Positions 9,236 through 17,917 of a stretch of DNA of 64,000 nt are shown here, one piece after another. How positions within the stretch are numbered: position 1 is the stretch's first letter; each line of letters starts with the position of its first letter. The translations under genes were made by a program, and so were the position numbers. The DNA comes from Alphaproteobacteria bacterium (lineage in GTDB: Bacteria; Pseudomonadota; Alphaproteobacteria; Caulobacterales; Caulobacteraceae): NCBI GenBank assembly GCA_018821435.1, contig JAHJME010000040.1:1-64000 (forward strand). The letters run 5' to 3'. Under the pieces are notes generated by a model that saw only the letters and a list, made by a program, of their open reading frames with translations, did not search any database and was not told where the DNA came from.

Positions 9236-9823
9236 TCAGCCTATCGGCGGGGGTCCGAAGGACGGGGTGCGATCGTCCGATTCCGCGTCGGTGATGTCCG
9301 ACCGGGCCGTCCGCAACAGCTTGGCGACCTCGTTCGGCGTCAGCCGGAAGAGCAGGCCGATCGCCCGCATGGAATGGCCGCGACGATGCATGTCGCGGGC
9401 GAAGCCCAGTTGATGCTGGGTCAGCCGCGCTTCGGGGGTGCGTGTCCGCTGGCGGGTCGCCGCCCTGTGCGGGCGGCGCGTCTCGTGGTCGGCCAACAGC
9501 GCCAGGGCGCGCGGGATCACGCCGCTGGGCGCGAGCGTCTCCATCTGTGAGCCGCCGACGATCTTGAGCGTGACGCCGACCTCGAAGAACCGACGGATCA
9601 GCCGCGCGAGTTCACCGGTCGTGGCGTCAAGGCAGTCGAGTTCGTGGACAATAACTTCGTCACCGCGCCGCAGGCCGAACAGCAGGACCAGCAGGCTCCG
9701 ATGGTTGGAGGAATTCGACGCGCCTTCTTCCAGGACGATGTCGCAGCCGACCGCCTCGATCAGGCGGCGCTGAACGCTGGGCGGCGGAAGCTCCGGTGAC
9801 GATCGGACGACGCCATAGCGCAT
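9236..9823 (-). CDS. resolvase-like domain protein with C-terminal helix-turn-helix, probably catalytically inactive
   Basis: 195 aa. The ATG at 9823 has a strong ribosome-binding site (GGGAGGAG) 9 nt upstream; in-frame codons extend to 9949 but lack such support. Residues 1-95 follow the serine-recombinase pattern: MRYGVVRSS, VGCDIVLEEGAS, GDEVIVHELDCLD. Residues 130-172 look like the recombinase C-terminal HTH (ARLTQHQLGFARDMHRRGHS...). In active resolvases the DRLGR-type motif supplies two catalytic arginines; here it reads DCLDA, and the first arginine (YxR) is also changed. A DNA-binding regulator derived from a recombinase is inferred. Confidence 0.7.
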   Translation of the reverse strand: MRYGVVRSSPELPPPSVQRRLIEAVGCDIVLEEGASNSSNHRSLLVLLFGLRRGDEVIVHELDCLDATTGELARLIRRFFEVGVTLKIVGGSQMETLAPSGVIPRALALLADHETRRPHRAATRQRTRTPEARLTQHQLGFARDMHRRGHSMRAIGLLFRLTPNEVAKLLRTARSDITDAESDDRTPSFGPPPIG

Positions 9824-9992
9824 CCCGGAAAGCTCCTCCCACGCAAAACATGCGCCGCAGGTCCCGACGCGCCGCCGATTATGTGATCCGGCAGACGACA
9901 GTTCGATGAAAGTCGCGCGCGGCGACCCGAGATTCGCCATCAGCAACAATATGTTACGATTGTGTCGCAGAACCGTCGCGGTTGGCGTCGGT

Positions 9993-11096
9993 CTAGGGCT
10001 GCAGCCCTGGCGCGGCCGGCGGGGCGTCCGGGGCCTTGAGCGGATCGCCCTCCGGCGCGCTGAACGCTCCGGCCTCGGCCGGTGTCGCCAACTCGCTGGG
10101 CGGCAGTTTCGCGGGCGGCCGGCCGGCGCGGCTGGCGCGGATCATCTCCTCGACCGCGCCGATCACCACCTCGGGTCGGTCGATCATGATCAGGTGCGAC
10201 GACAGGATCGTCTGCTGCGATCCTTCGATCGAACCGCCGGCGATCATCTCGTGCTGCAGCTCCAGGCCCGAGCGTGGGTTGTCGAGCCCGTACTTGGGAG
10301 CCATCGCGGCAGTGTCGGAGGCGGTGAACACATAGGTGGGGACGGGACGCAGCACCGCGCCGATCCGCGCCACCTGTTCCGACGTGCGCCCATACAGGTT
10401 GTCGAGCTCTGAGATCTGGGCGCGCCAGGCGTCGGGCCGACGAACCGTGGCGGCGGCCCAGGGATCCGGATTTGAACCGACGCAGCCGCTCCAGCGCCCG
10501 TCGTCCAGGGGCGGTTGCGGCGCCATCTCGCTCACCGCCAGGCATTTTCGGGCGAGGCCCCGCAGGCCTTCCAGCCCGTCGGGGGCAGGGGGGGGCGGGG
10601 CGCGACGCGGCACGGTGGGATCGAGAAGCACTAGGCCCTGCATGTCGGCGGCGCGCCGCGCGGCGAACAGGCGGCCGTACAGGCCCCCCGCGGAATGGCC
10701 GACGAGGATGAAGGGCCCCTCGATGCGGGCGGCGTCCAGCGCGGTGTCGAGGTCGCGGGCGATGGAGGCGCCGTCGCGCGGTTCCGGCCCTGCGCTGCTG
10801 AAGCCGGAGCCGGCGCGGTCGTACGAGCACACCCGCGTCGTGCGGCTCAGGGCGGGTTGAACGGCGTACCAGGCCTGTGACGTCGCGCCGTAGCCGGATT
10901 CCAGCAGGACGGTGGGCGAGCCCTTGCCGGTGCAGCGCAGGAACAGCGTCCGGCCATCCTCCAGGGCGACGCTGCGGCCGGACTGCTTCGCGCGCTCGAT
11001 GGCGGCCAGATCCGACGACGCGCTGGCCCCGCAGCCGTAGAGCAGGATCGCCAGGGCGGCGACGCCGGTTCGGAGGAAGGCTGCCAGCATCGTCAT
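9993..11096 (-). CDS. alpha/beta-hydrolase, predicted lipoprotein
   Basis: 367-aa alpha/beta-fold hydrolase. The N-terminus is hydrophobic and ends in a lipobox-like LYGC (Cys22), suggesting membrane anchoring. The nucleophile elbow is GHSAGG (Ser135), the oxyanion-side motif is LLESGYGATS, and a late SSHLIMIDRP supplies the probable catalytic His. The C-terminal 40 residues are Pro/Ala-rich and low in complexity. The substrate cannot be told from sequence. It lies 65 bp downstream of the large acyltransferase gene on the same strand, so co-transcription is possible. Confidence 0.85.
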   Translation of the reverse strand: MTMLAAFLRTGVAALAILLYGCGASASSDLAAIERAKQSGRSVALEDGRTLFLRCTGKGSPTVLLESGYGATSQAWYAVQPALSRTTRVCSYDRAGSGFSSAGPEPRDGASIARDLDTALDAARIEGPFILVGHSAGGLYGRLFAARRAADMQGLVLLDPTVPRRAPPPPAPDGLEGLRGLARKCLAVSEMAPQPPLDDGRWSGCVGSNPDPWAAATVRRPDAWRAQISELDNLYGRTSEQVARIGAVLRPVPTYVFTASDTAAMAPKYGLDNPRSGLELQHEMIAGGSIEGSQQTILSSHLIMIDRPEVVIGAVEEMIRASRAGRPPAKLPPSELATPAEAGAFSAPEGDPLKAPDAPPAAPGLQP

Positions 11097-11161
11097 GTCC
11101 TATACGGCGCGGCGCCGCGTGCAGACCCTAGCGGGTATCTGAAACCGTTGGGACCCACCGC

Positions 11162-14100
11162 CTACATCGCCGATGGCGCTTCCTCCAGGCGCCGGCGCGC
11201 GGGTGCGAACAGATGCACGACGCGGTTCCACAGCATCCACACCAAAATGCCGCCGACGCCGGCGACCGCGACCTGGATGACCGGCTCGTCCGGGATGTGC
11301 AGCCACCGGAGGACCACCCCCCACTGGAAGTGGGTGAGGTAGATGAAGAGCGACGCGCCCGACAGAATATAGACGAACCGGCTCAAGGGGCGGAGCGTCA
11401 CGATGCGCCGCACGAACAGCATCAGGGTCACGGCGGTCCCGATGAAAATCCCGCTGTTCGGACCGTAGAAGTGGAAGCTGGCGCTCGCGTAGGCCGCAGT
11501 CAGGGCGAGTACGATCCAACGCCGCCGGCCCGCCGCGGCGGAGGCCGCCAGCGCGCCCAGCATGAACGTCGGCAGGTGGGTGGTGGGCAGGTACAGCACC
11601 ATCGTCAGCGGCTGGGCGCCGTGCTCGAAGAAGCCGGGGAAGACGAAGCCCGGCAGCACGAAACGGCCCAGGCAGCCCGCGAAGAACAGCAGCATCGCCA
11701 CGCCGAACCGGTCGAGACCCAGGAAGCGCCATCGCGCGAGCGCCATGATCGCCACCCCGAGGATCAGGAAGATCTGCAGGATGCAGTCGACAAACCACAG
11801 ATAGAATTCGTTGCCGCCCCAGTCGGGTGGTCCCAACAGGGAGTAGTCGCGGAAGTTGCCATACAGCAGTGGCGACGACAGGTCGGGGTCCTGGCCCGTC
11901 GCCAGCTTCGCCGTGAACAGCGCGGTCGTGTAGAGGAACGTCGGCAGGAGCAGGCTGGCGAAGACGCGCCAGACCGGACGCGCGGTCCGGTTCTCGATCG
12001 CCTCCGGCAGTTGCAACCCGCCGAAGAGGAAGCCGGAGACGGCGAACAGCGCCGCCGTTGCCCCGCCGGCGTAGTGGATCAGGCTGAAATGCCCGCCCAC
12101 GACCAGAAAGATGGAGATCGCCCGGATCAGCATGGGCGTGTCGATCGTGGCGAGCCAGCGGTTCGTCTCGCGGCGGCCCGCAGCCAGTTCGCGGATCGAC
12201 ATGAACTGCCAACCGTCGGGAGCGGCGCCGATGATCGCCTCGGTCGCGAGATAGACCTCGACGTAGGTCAGGCTGTCGCCACCGAGGGTGAAGAAGCTGG
12301 AATCGGCGCTGACCTGGGCCCAGGGCAGCAAGTCTGCCCACTTGTCGACGAGCTCCGCCTCTGTGGGTGTCTCCGGTCGACCGGACGGAGCGGCTGGGGC
12401 GGGGCGCTGCTCGGCCAGAATGCGCATGGCCTCGCGGTCGATCTTGCCGTTCGGCAGCAGCGGAATGGCCGCCAAACGCTGCAGGCCGTGCGGCATCATG
12501 TAGTCGGGCAGACGCTGGGCTGCGTGGGCCAGCACGGCGCCTTCCGAGTCTTCGGCCAGCGCCTGGCCGGCGATGAAGGCGATGATCTGGGGGTTGGTCT
12601 GGCGGTTGATCACCACCGCGTGGGCGGCGTCCACGTCAGGATGGGTCGCCAGCGCGGCGGCGACCTCGGACAGGTCCACCCGATAGCCCCGGATCTTGAT
12701 CTGGTCGTCCTGGCGCCCCAGGGCCAGGACCTCTCCGTCGGGCAGGTGAACGCCACGGTCGCCGGTGTAGTAGGTCTCGGCGCCGCCGGCCGGGCCGCCC
12801 CCGCGATCGCGCTTCTGCGGGCCTTCGCCGCCCAGGTATCCCAGGCTGAGATAGGACGAGCGGACCGCGATCTCGCCCACTTCGCCGATGCCGCGCGGCT
12901 GCCGCTCGTCGTCCACGACGATGAGCTGGAAGCCGTCGATCCCGAGGCCCACGGGCACGTGCCGCCAGGGCGTGCCCGGCTTGGCGCGGTGGAAGCCGGC
13001 GGCCTGGGGCGTTTCCGTGGAGCCGTAGACGTTGACGCTTTCCACGTTGGGCGCGTGCTTGGCCACCTCGTCCAGGAGGTCCGGCGCCAGCAGATCGCCG
13101 CCCCAGAAGATATGGCGCAGCTCATTCAGCGGCGGGTGCTCGTGCGGGGTGGTGATCAGCAGGCGGCCCAGCGGCGGCGTGGTGTGGGCCACCGTCGGAC
13201 GGACCTCGTCGAACCACTGGCGCAGACCCCCGGGCTCCAGCAGCACGGCCTGGTCGGGCACGTGCACCGAGGCGCCGATCGACAGCGGCGTGAACACGTC
13301 GCGCAGCAGCGGATCGTGCGACAGGCCGGAGAGCAGGGTGAAGCGATCGGTCGGACCAAGGTCGAAGGTCGATTCCTGCCAGCCCACGAAATGGCTGAGC
13401 GGCCCGTGCGCACAGACCACGCACTTGGGCCGGCCGGTGCTGCCCGAGGTGAACAACTGGTAGGCGGGTTGATCCGGGTCGGCCCGGTCGAGCCACGCGG
13501 CTTCATCCGCCGCCGCCTCGCCGTCCTTGACCGCCAGCAGGGTCGCGCCCGACGAGGCCGCGAGATGGGTCGCGGCCGTCCGGGCCTGGGCGCCTTCGGT
13601 GGTCAGCAGCGTCCGGGGGCTGACGATGTCGGCCAGGGTCTGGAGCCGCTGTTCCGGATAGTTGCTGTCCAGCACGACGAACACGCCACCGGCCCGACTG
13701 ACCCCCAGCATCAGCCAGATCAGCGAGGGATGCCGCTCGGCGACGATGGCCACGGTCTCGCCAGCCTGGACGCCCTGGCGGCGCAGGCTGCGGGCGACGC
13801 GGCGCGACGACTGCTCGACCTGGGCGTAGGTATAGGTCTTGCCGCGGTGCGTGATGGCCGTGGCGTCCGGCGTCGCGGCGGCGTGGCCGAGGAAGCGGGC
13901 GAAGACGGTGGGCTGTGGCGAGGCGGGCAGGGGGGCGAGCGCGTCCGGCAGGACCCCGGCGGGCGCCATGTCGACGGATCGCGCCGACGACATCGGCGCG
14001 TCGGGCGCGGCCGACAACGCGCCGGCCAGGCCGGCGAAGAGGCGGCCGGCGGCCAGGACTCGGTCCTCGCTGAACGATCCCGGCTTGTAGAAGATCACCA

Positions 14101-15265
14101 GCTCCAAGCCGCCCGGCGTCCTGACGAAGCGGAAGTTCAGGTCGTAGTCGCTCTGGCTGTCCGAGACATCGGCGGCCGAGATCTCGAGGCCCGGCGCGAC
14201 CGGGGCGCCCAGGTTCGGGAACCAGTTCACCCCGAAGTTCGGGTGCACGCCGAACTCGCGGATCAAGTGGTGGTAGGGGAAGGCCTCCCGATCCACGGCA
14301 GACCGGCTTGCGGCCCGGACGCGGCGGGCCAGGGCGGCGATGCTCTCGGTCTCGTCCACGTCCATCGGCAGCACGAGGGCGTTGGAGAAGGACCCGATTA
14401 CCTCTCCGGCGTCGGCGAACGCGCGCCGGCCATGGCTTTGGAACGCGGTCTGGACGTGGCTCGAGCCGGTGAGGCGCGACAGCGTCAGCAGCGCCACGGC
14501 GTAGACGTAAAAGAACAGGGAAACACCGATGCGCGCCGCCGCCGCTTCTGATGCGGCGAGCACCTCCGCGGGGATCGGCATCCGCACCCGATCATCGTCG
14601 GCCATCCGCGCGGGGTCGGCGAGATCGGCCGGCCAGCCGGCGGCGGCGGGGATCTGCGCCAGCTGGACGCGCCAGCCCTCGCGCGCCTCGGCGTAGGCTT
14701 CGGAGTGGAGCCAGTCGGGATCGATGACGGCGCTGAACGCGCGCGCGGCCGGCATGTCGTCGCCCGCGTAGCTCTTGAACACCTGGTCGGCGAACAGCCG
14801 CGAGGACTGACCATCCGAGATGCTGTGGTGCAAGCTGAAGCCGAACACGTGCCGCGTGGGCGACAGGCGCACCAGAACGAAAACCTTCAGCGAGTCGGGC
14901 GAAAGGTCCGGCTTGCGGAAGAACCGCTCGCGAAGGATTCGGCGGACCTCGGCGTCATCCGCCCCCGGCGCGTCCACGACCTCGACCCGGGGTGATGCGG
15001 TTGGCTCGACGTATTTGACGAAGGTTCCGTCGCGCCGCGCGCGGAAGCCCGTGCGCAGGGCCTCGTGACGGGTGCAGACGGCCTGGATCGCGTCGCTGAG
15101 CCGGGCAAGGTCGAGCGGCCCCGTGATCGTATGCCACCAGGGGATGGCGTACACGGGATGCGTCACGGCCTCGGCAAGGACGTAGCGCTCCTCGTTCTGA
15201 CTGAGGGGGGCGTTGTCCGTGATGCGAGGGGCGCGGCGTAGGGGGGTAAGCCACTTCAGCGACAT
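11162..15265 (-). CDS. NRPS-like protein: condensation, adenylation, carrier and membrane acyltransferase-3 domains
   Basis: 1367-aa single polypeptide. Condensation domain at about residues 15-430 with active-site HHSISDG (146-152). Adenylation domain about 450-950 with FTSGSTGRPK (605-614), YGSTETP, YTGDRG and LLPNGKIDRE. A segment SHDPLLRDVFTPL matches the Lys2-type adenylation signature and keeps the Asp expected to bind an alpha-amino group. Carrier domain around 965-1030 with GGDSL (attachment Ser about 998). From 1040 to the end there are about ten hydrophobic helices of the acyltransferase-3 (OafA-like) type, with His in VVGGHF. There is no thioesterase. Activation of an amino acid and its transfer to an envelope acceptor by the membrane domain is inferred. 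Confidence 0.88.
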   Translation of the reverse strand: MSLKWLTPLRRAPRITDNAPLSQNEERYVLAEAVTHPVYAIPWWHTITGPLDLARLSDAIQAVCTRHEALRTGFRARRDGTFVKYVEPTASPRVEVVDAPGADDAEVRRILRERFFRKPDLSPDSLKVFVLVRLSPTRHVFGFSLHHSISDGQSSRLFADQVFKSYAGDDMPAARAFSAVIDPDWLHSEAYAEAREGWRVQLAQIPAAAGWPADLADPARMADDDRVRMPIPAEVLAASEAAAARIGVSLFFYVYAVALLTLSRLTGSSHVQTAFQSHGRRAFADAGEVIGSFSNALVLPMDVDETESIAALARRVRAASRSAVDREAFPYHHLIREFGVHPNFGVNWFPNLGAPVAPGLEISAADVSDSQSDYDLNFRFVRTPGGLELVIFYKPGSFSEDRVLAAGRLFAGLAGALSAAPDAPMSSARSVDMAPAGVLPDALAPLPASPQPTVFARFLGHAAATPDATAITHRGKTYTYAQVEQSSRRVARSLRRQGVQAGETVAIVAERHPSLIWLMLGVSRAGGVFVVLDSNYPEQRLQTLADIVSPRTLLTTEGAQARTAATHLAASSGATLLAVKDGEAAADEAAWLDRADPDQPAYQLFTSGSTGRPKCVVCAHGPLSHFVGWQESTFDLGPTDRFTLLSGLSHDPLLRDVFTPLSIGASVHVPDQAVLLEPGGLRQWFDEVRPTVAHTTPPLGRLLITTPHEHPPLNELRHIFWGGDLLAPDLLDEVAKHAPNVESVNVYGSTETPQAAGFHRAKPGTPWRHVPVGLGIDGFQLIVVDDERQPRGIGEVGEIAVRSSYLSLGYLGGEGPQKRDRGGGPAGGAETYYTGDRGVHLPDGEVLALGRQDDQIKIRGYRVDLSEVAAALATHPDVDAAHAVVINRQTNPQIIAFIAGQALAEDSEGAVLAHAAQRLPDYMMPHGLQRLAAIPLLPNGKIDREAMRILAEQRPAPAAPSGRPETPTEAELVDKWADLLPWAQVSADSSFFTLGGDSLTYVEVYLATEAIIGAAPDGWQFMSIRELAAGRRETNRWLATIDTPMLIRAISIFLVVGGHFSLIHYAGGATAALFAVSGFLFGGLQLPEAIENRTARPVWRVFASLLLPTFLYTTALFTAKLATGQDPDLSSPLLYGNFRDYSLLGPPDWGGNEFYLWFVDCILQIFLILGVAIMALARWRFLGLDRFGVAMLLFFAGCLGRFVLPGFVFPGFFEHGAQPLTMVLYLPTTHLPTFMLGALAASAAAGRRRWIVLALTAAYASASFHFYGPNSGIFIGTAVTLMLFVRRIVTLRPLSRFVYILSGASLFIYLTHFQWGVVLRWLHIPDEPVIQVAVAGVGGILVWMLWNRVVHLFAPARRRLEEAPSAM

Positions 15266-15547
15266 CTAGCAGGCGGATCCCTGATTCAAGCGGTCTTCAT
15301 CGAATCGGACCTACCCTGCGGACCGTTAGGCGTCTCTTAGTAGGCGAGTGGTACATCCATTAGATGTCTTAATAAACCTACGCACCGATTTACAGGGTAG
15401 CCGCGAGCCCGAACCTCGTTATTGCGGTGGATTGTATCGGTGTGGCCGGGATTGCGTCGCGCAGCCTGCGTCATACTCGGCGGCACATTGCCTGTGGCGC
15501 CGGAGATGCATAGATAAGAGCCAAGGGCTGGAGCTGGGGAGCGTCGC

Positions 15548-15808
15548 GTGGAAACCGTCTATGATTGGATCACTGTGGCGATCTTCGGGGGGCTGGTTGT
15601 GCTGTTCCTGCACAGATCCGTCCAACCCGGCGAGCCGCAGGACACAATCCTCCACTATCTCCCGCCGGCCGTAGGCTGCGCGGTGGCGAACTGGTTCGGC
15701 AACGAAGGCCAGGGACTGATCTCGTTCCTGATCGTCCTGGTGGTGCTGGTGTACATCGCCCTGGTGCTCAAGCCCTTCGGCCTGAACTTCAAGTTCCCCA
15801 AGCGCTGA
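15548..15808 (+). CDS. small two-helix membrane protein, XrtV sorting-system accessory type
   Basis: 86 aa from a GTG start, with SD-like GGGGAG upstream (TGGGGAGCGTCGC). Two hydrophobic helices (about residues 7-22 and 55-76) flank a segment containing YLPPAVGCAVANWFGNEG. The pattern matches, from memory, the small proteins named XrtV sorting-system accessory protein in Caulobacterales, linked to exosortase V and exopolysaccharide loci. No exosortase gene is present in the window, so the name is tentative; the gene itself looks real. Confidence 0.7.
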   Translation: METVYDWITVAIFGGLVVLFLHRSVQPGEPQDTILHYLPPAVGCAVANWFGNEGQGLISFLIVLVVLVYIALVLKPFGLNFKFPKR

Positions 15809-15833
15809 TCTTCGGGCCGCGAACGGCGCGCCG

Positions 15834-17885
15834 TCAGGGCGTGGCCGCTTGCGCTCGGCCGATCCGGTACAGCGAGAACCGTCCCTGGTGCGCCACCGGC
15901 GTCAGGTGCATGCGGCGTGACACCTCGGCCTCGTCGCCGCAGAACAACACATAGTCGAACGCACCCTGCCGCTGCATCGCGGCGAAGGTCGCGAACACGT
16001 TATCCTTGGCGCTGTGAGGCGAGGGCGGCAGCGTCGCGCCGTGAACCGCCAGCTCCAGGCTGCCGGCCAGGGCGATAGGCTGCTGCCAGCCATAGGCGAA
16101 GATGTCGGCCGCCTGGCCGTACATCGGGATCGTCAGCGGTCCGTACATCTGGCACCGGGGGGCGTCCTCGACGCGGCCCAGGTTCGCGGTATTGAGGAAC
16201 CCGACCACATTGCGGGACGGCAGCGCGCCGGCCACCGCGCGGAAGTCGGCGAAGTCGCTCCGGTAGCCTTGCCAGGCCACGCCGATCCAGCCGACCTTCA
16301 CTACGACGAGGGCGCCGAGGGCGGCGATGCACGCCTGATCCAGGCGCGACCGGCTGGGTTGGACGACGAAGCACCCCACCAGCAGCAGCGCCAGGAAGTA
16401 GGGCATGCGGTCGGCGATGTAGCCGACGCCCAGCAGGGAGGGCGGCATGAACCCCACCAGCAGGATGGCGATGCCGACCGACGGCATCGCCATCAGCGGC
16501 ACGGTGAGCTTGCGGCGCGCGGCCAGGATCGCCAGCAGGCCGATGGCGGTGCAGAACACCACGATGTCGAGCATCAGGCTCGGGCTCTCGGAGACCCGGA
16601 CGATCGTCGCCAGCCGGTAGGTGAAGAGCTCCGAAATCCGATCGCCGAGGCGCCCTTCGCTGGCGAGTTCGCGGATGGCGTCGCCGGCGTTCGTCAGCCC
16701 GCCGGGCGCCTGCGACGTCGGGCTCCAGATGAACAGCAGGACCGGTCCGATCGCCTGGGCGCCGAGCGCCGTGGCCATCTTGGCGAGGGTGCGGAACGAC
16801 CGGTTTTCGGCCTTGAGGTAGAGGCCCAGCTCAAGGCCGCCCAGCAGCAGGCCGTAGAGCAGGAACGCCACGCCGTGGGTCAGGAAGATCAGCGCCGCCA
16901 GGACGCAGGCCACCGGCAGCGCGAGTTTCAGGCGATGACGCTGCGCCAGCCACCAGGTCGCGCCCCAGAAGACCAGGCTCAGCCCCAGCAGGAAGTTCGC
17001 GAAGCCCCATCCCAGGATGAAACTGTAGAGGAGCGCCGCGCTCAGCAGCGCGACCAGCACCGATGAGCGTCCAGTCAGTTGGCGATTGAACGCCAGGAGC
17101 CCGAAGTACTGCAGCCCGAAGATCACCAGCACGATCGCCTTCGCCACCGCCATTGTGGGCAACCCGCGCATCAGCGCGGTGGCCAGCACGTCCAGTCCGA
17201 TGTTCGGCAGGATTTGCCAGTGGGCGCGGTAGTGCTGGGCCAGGAACGGGTCCTGGTCGATGTGCGCCAGGACGAAGAAGCGGGCGATGTGACTGTAGTA
17301 GTCGATCATCGGCAGCACAGGCGCGGCCAGCACGGGCAGGCAGGCGAGGACAAATATGGCGCCGAACAGGATCGGTTGAGCCTTCACCGCCAGCGCGTCC
17401 CTCGCATCATCGACGGCGCCCAGGGGCGCGGCCTTGGCGACGTGCTCAGCGCTCTCGGCCTCGCCGGTCGTGGCGAAGGCCCAGAGACGAGATGTGACGA
17501 AGGTGAACACCGGAACGCTCGCCACGACCACCATCAGGGTCAACTGGAACGGCAGGTGCAGCGCCTGGGTCGCCAGATAGGTGATGGCCTGGCCGAGCGC
17601 TAACCCGGCCAGTGAGACGACCCCGAACCTGACGAACTGGGCTCGGTCCAGCACGCGGCGCTGGAACGTGAAGCGGGCGTTGCCCACGTAGGAGATCATC
17701 ACCGCGCCGACGTAGCCGACGACGTTGGCGACAAGCGGCGGGGCGCCGAACTGGGTGTTGGCCAGCAATGCCAGGACGAAGTGCGTCACCGTCGCCAAGC
17801 CGCCGACGACGGCGAAGACCAGCAACTGACGCGGCGCGGACTTCGCGAGGCCGCCGAGCGGAGCTGTTTCAACCTGCTGGGTCAC
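15834..17885 (-). CDS. GtrA-domain protein fused to a large multi-spanning membrane domain
   Basis: 683 aa from a GTG at 17885. Residues 18-140 form a GtrA-like four-helix domain (QLLVFAVVGGLATVTHFVLA..., VGNARFTFQRRV), the family thought to move polyprenyl-linked sugars across the membrane. From about residue 170 there are some ten further helices and a C-terminal soluble part resembling GT-C glycosyltransferase-like membrane proteins. GtrA is normally a stand-alone protein of about 130 aa, so the fusion is notable. The methyltransferase and a GtrB-like GT2 are encoded immediately upstream, fitting a lipid-linked sugar modification module. Confidence 0.8.
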   Translation of the reverse strand: MTQQVETAPLGGLAKSAPRQLLVFAVVGGLATVTHFVLALLANTQFGAPPLVANVVGYVGAVMISYVGNARFTFQRRVLDRAQFVRFGVVSLAGLALGQAITYLATQALHLPFQLTLMVVVASVPVFTFVTSRLWAFATTGEAESAEHVAKAAPLGAVDDARDALAVKAQPILFGAIFVLACLPVLAAPVLPMIDYYSHIARFFVLAHIDQDPFLAQHYRAHWQILPNIGLDVLATALMRGLPTMAVAKAIVLVIFGLQYFGLLAFNRQLTGRSSVLVALLSAALLYSFILGWGFANFLLGLSLVFWGATWWLAQRHRLKLALPVACVLAALIFLTHGVAFLLYGLLLGGLELGLYLKAENRSFRTLAKMATALGAQAIGPVLLFIWSPTSQAPGGLTNAGDAIRELASEGRLGDRISELFTYRLATIVRVSESPSLMLDIVVFCTAIGLLAILAARRKLTVPLMAMPSVGIAILLVGFMPPSLLGVGYIADRMPYFLALLLVGCFVVQPSRSRLDQACIAALGALVVVKVGWIGVAWQGYRSDFADFRAVAGALPSRNVVGFLNTANLGRVEDAPRCQMYGPLTIPMYGQAADIFAYGWQQPIALAGSLELAVHGATLPPSPHSAKDNVFATFAAMQRQGAFDYVLFCGDEAEVSRRMHLTPVAHQGRFSLYRIGRAQAATP

Positions 17886-17917
17886 CGGCGGCGTTCCTGA
17901 GCCTGGGCCACGACGGG

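Noticed and set aside
9212..9240. Hairpin between the TonB receptor gene and the recombinase-like gene as a terminator
   Set aside because: GAGGCC/GGCCTC can pair, but no T-tract follows on either strand, so it was not listed as an intrinsic terminator.
11213..14551. Very long plus-strand open frame antisense to the NRPS-like gene
   Set aside because: Its composition is Arg/Gly/Gln/Asp-rich with no family motif, as expected of a GC-rich shadow frame; the minus-strand frame has all domain motifs.
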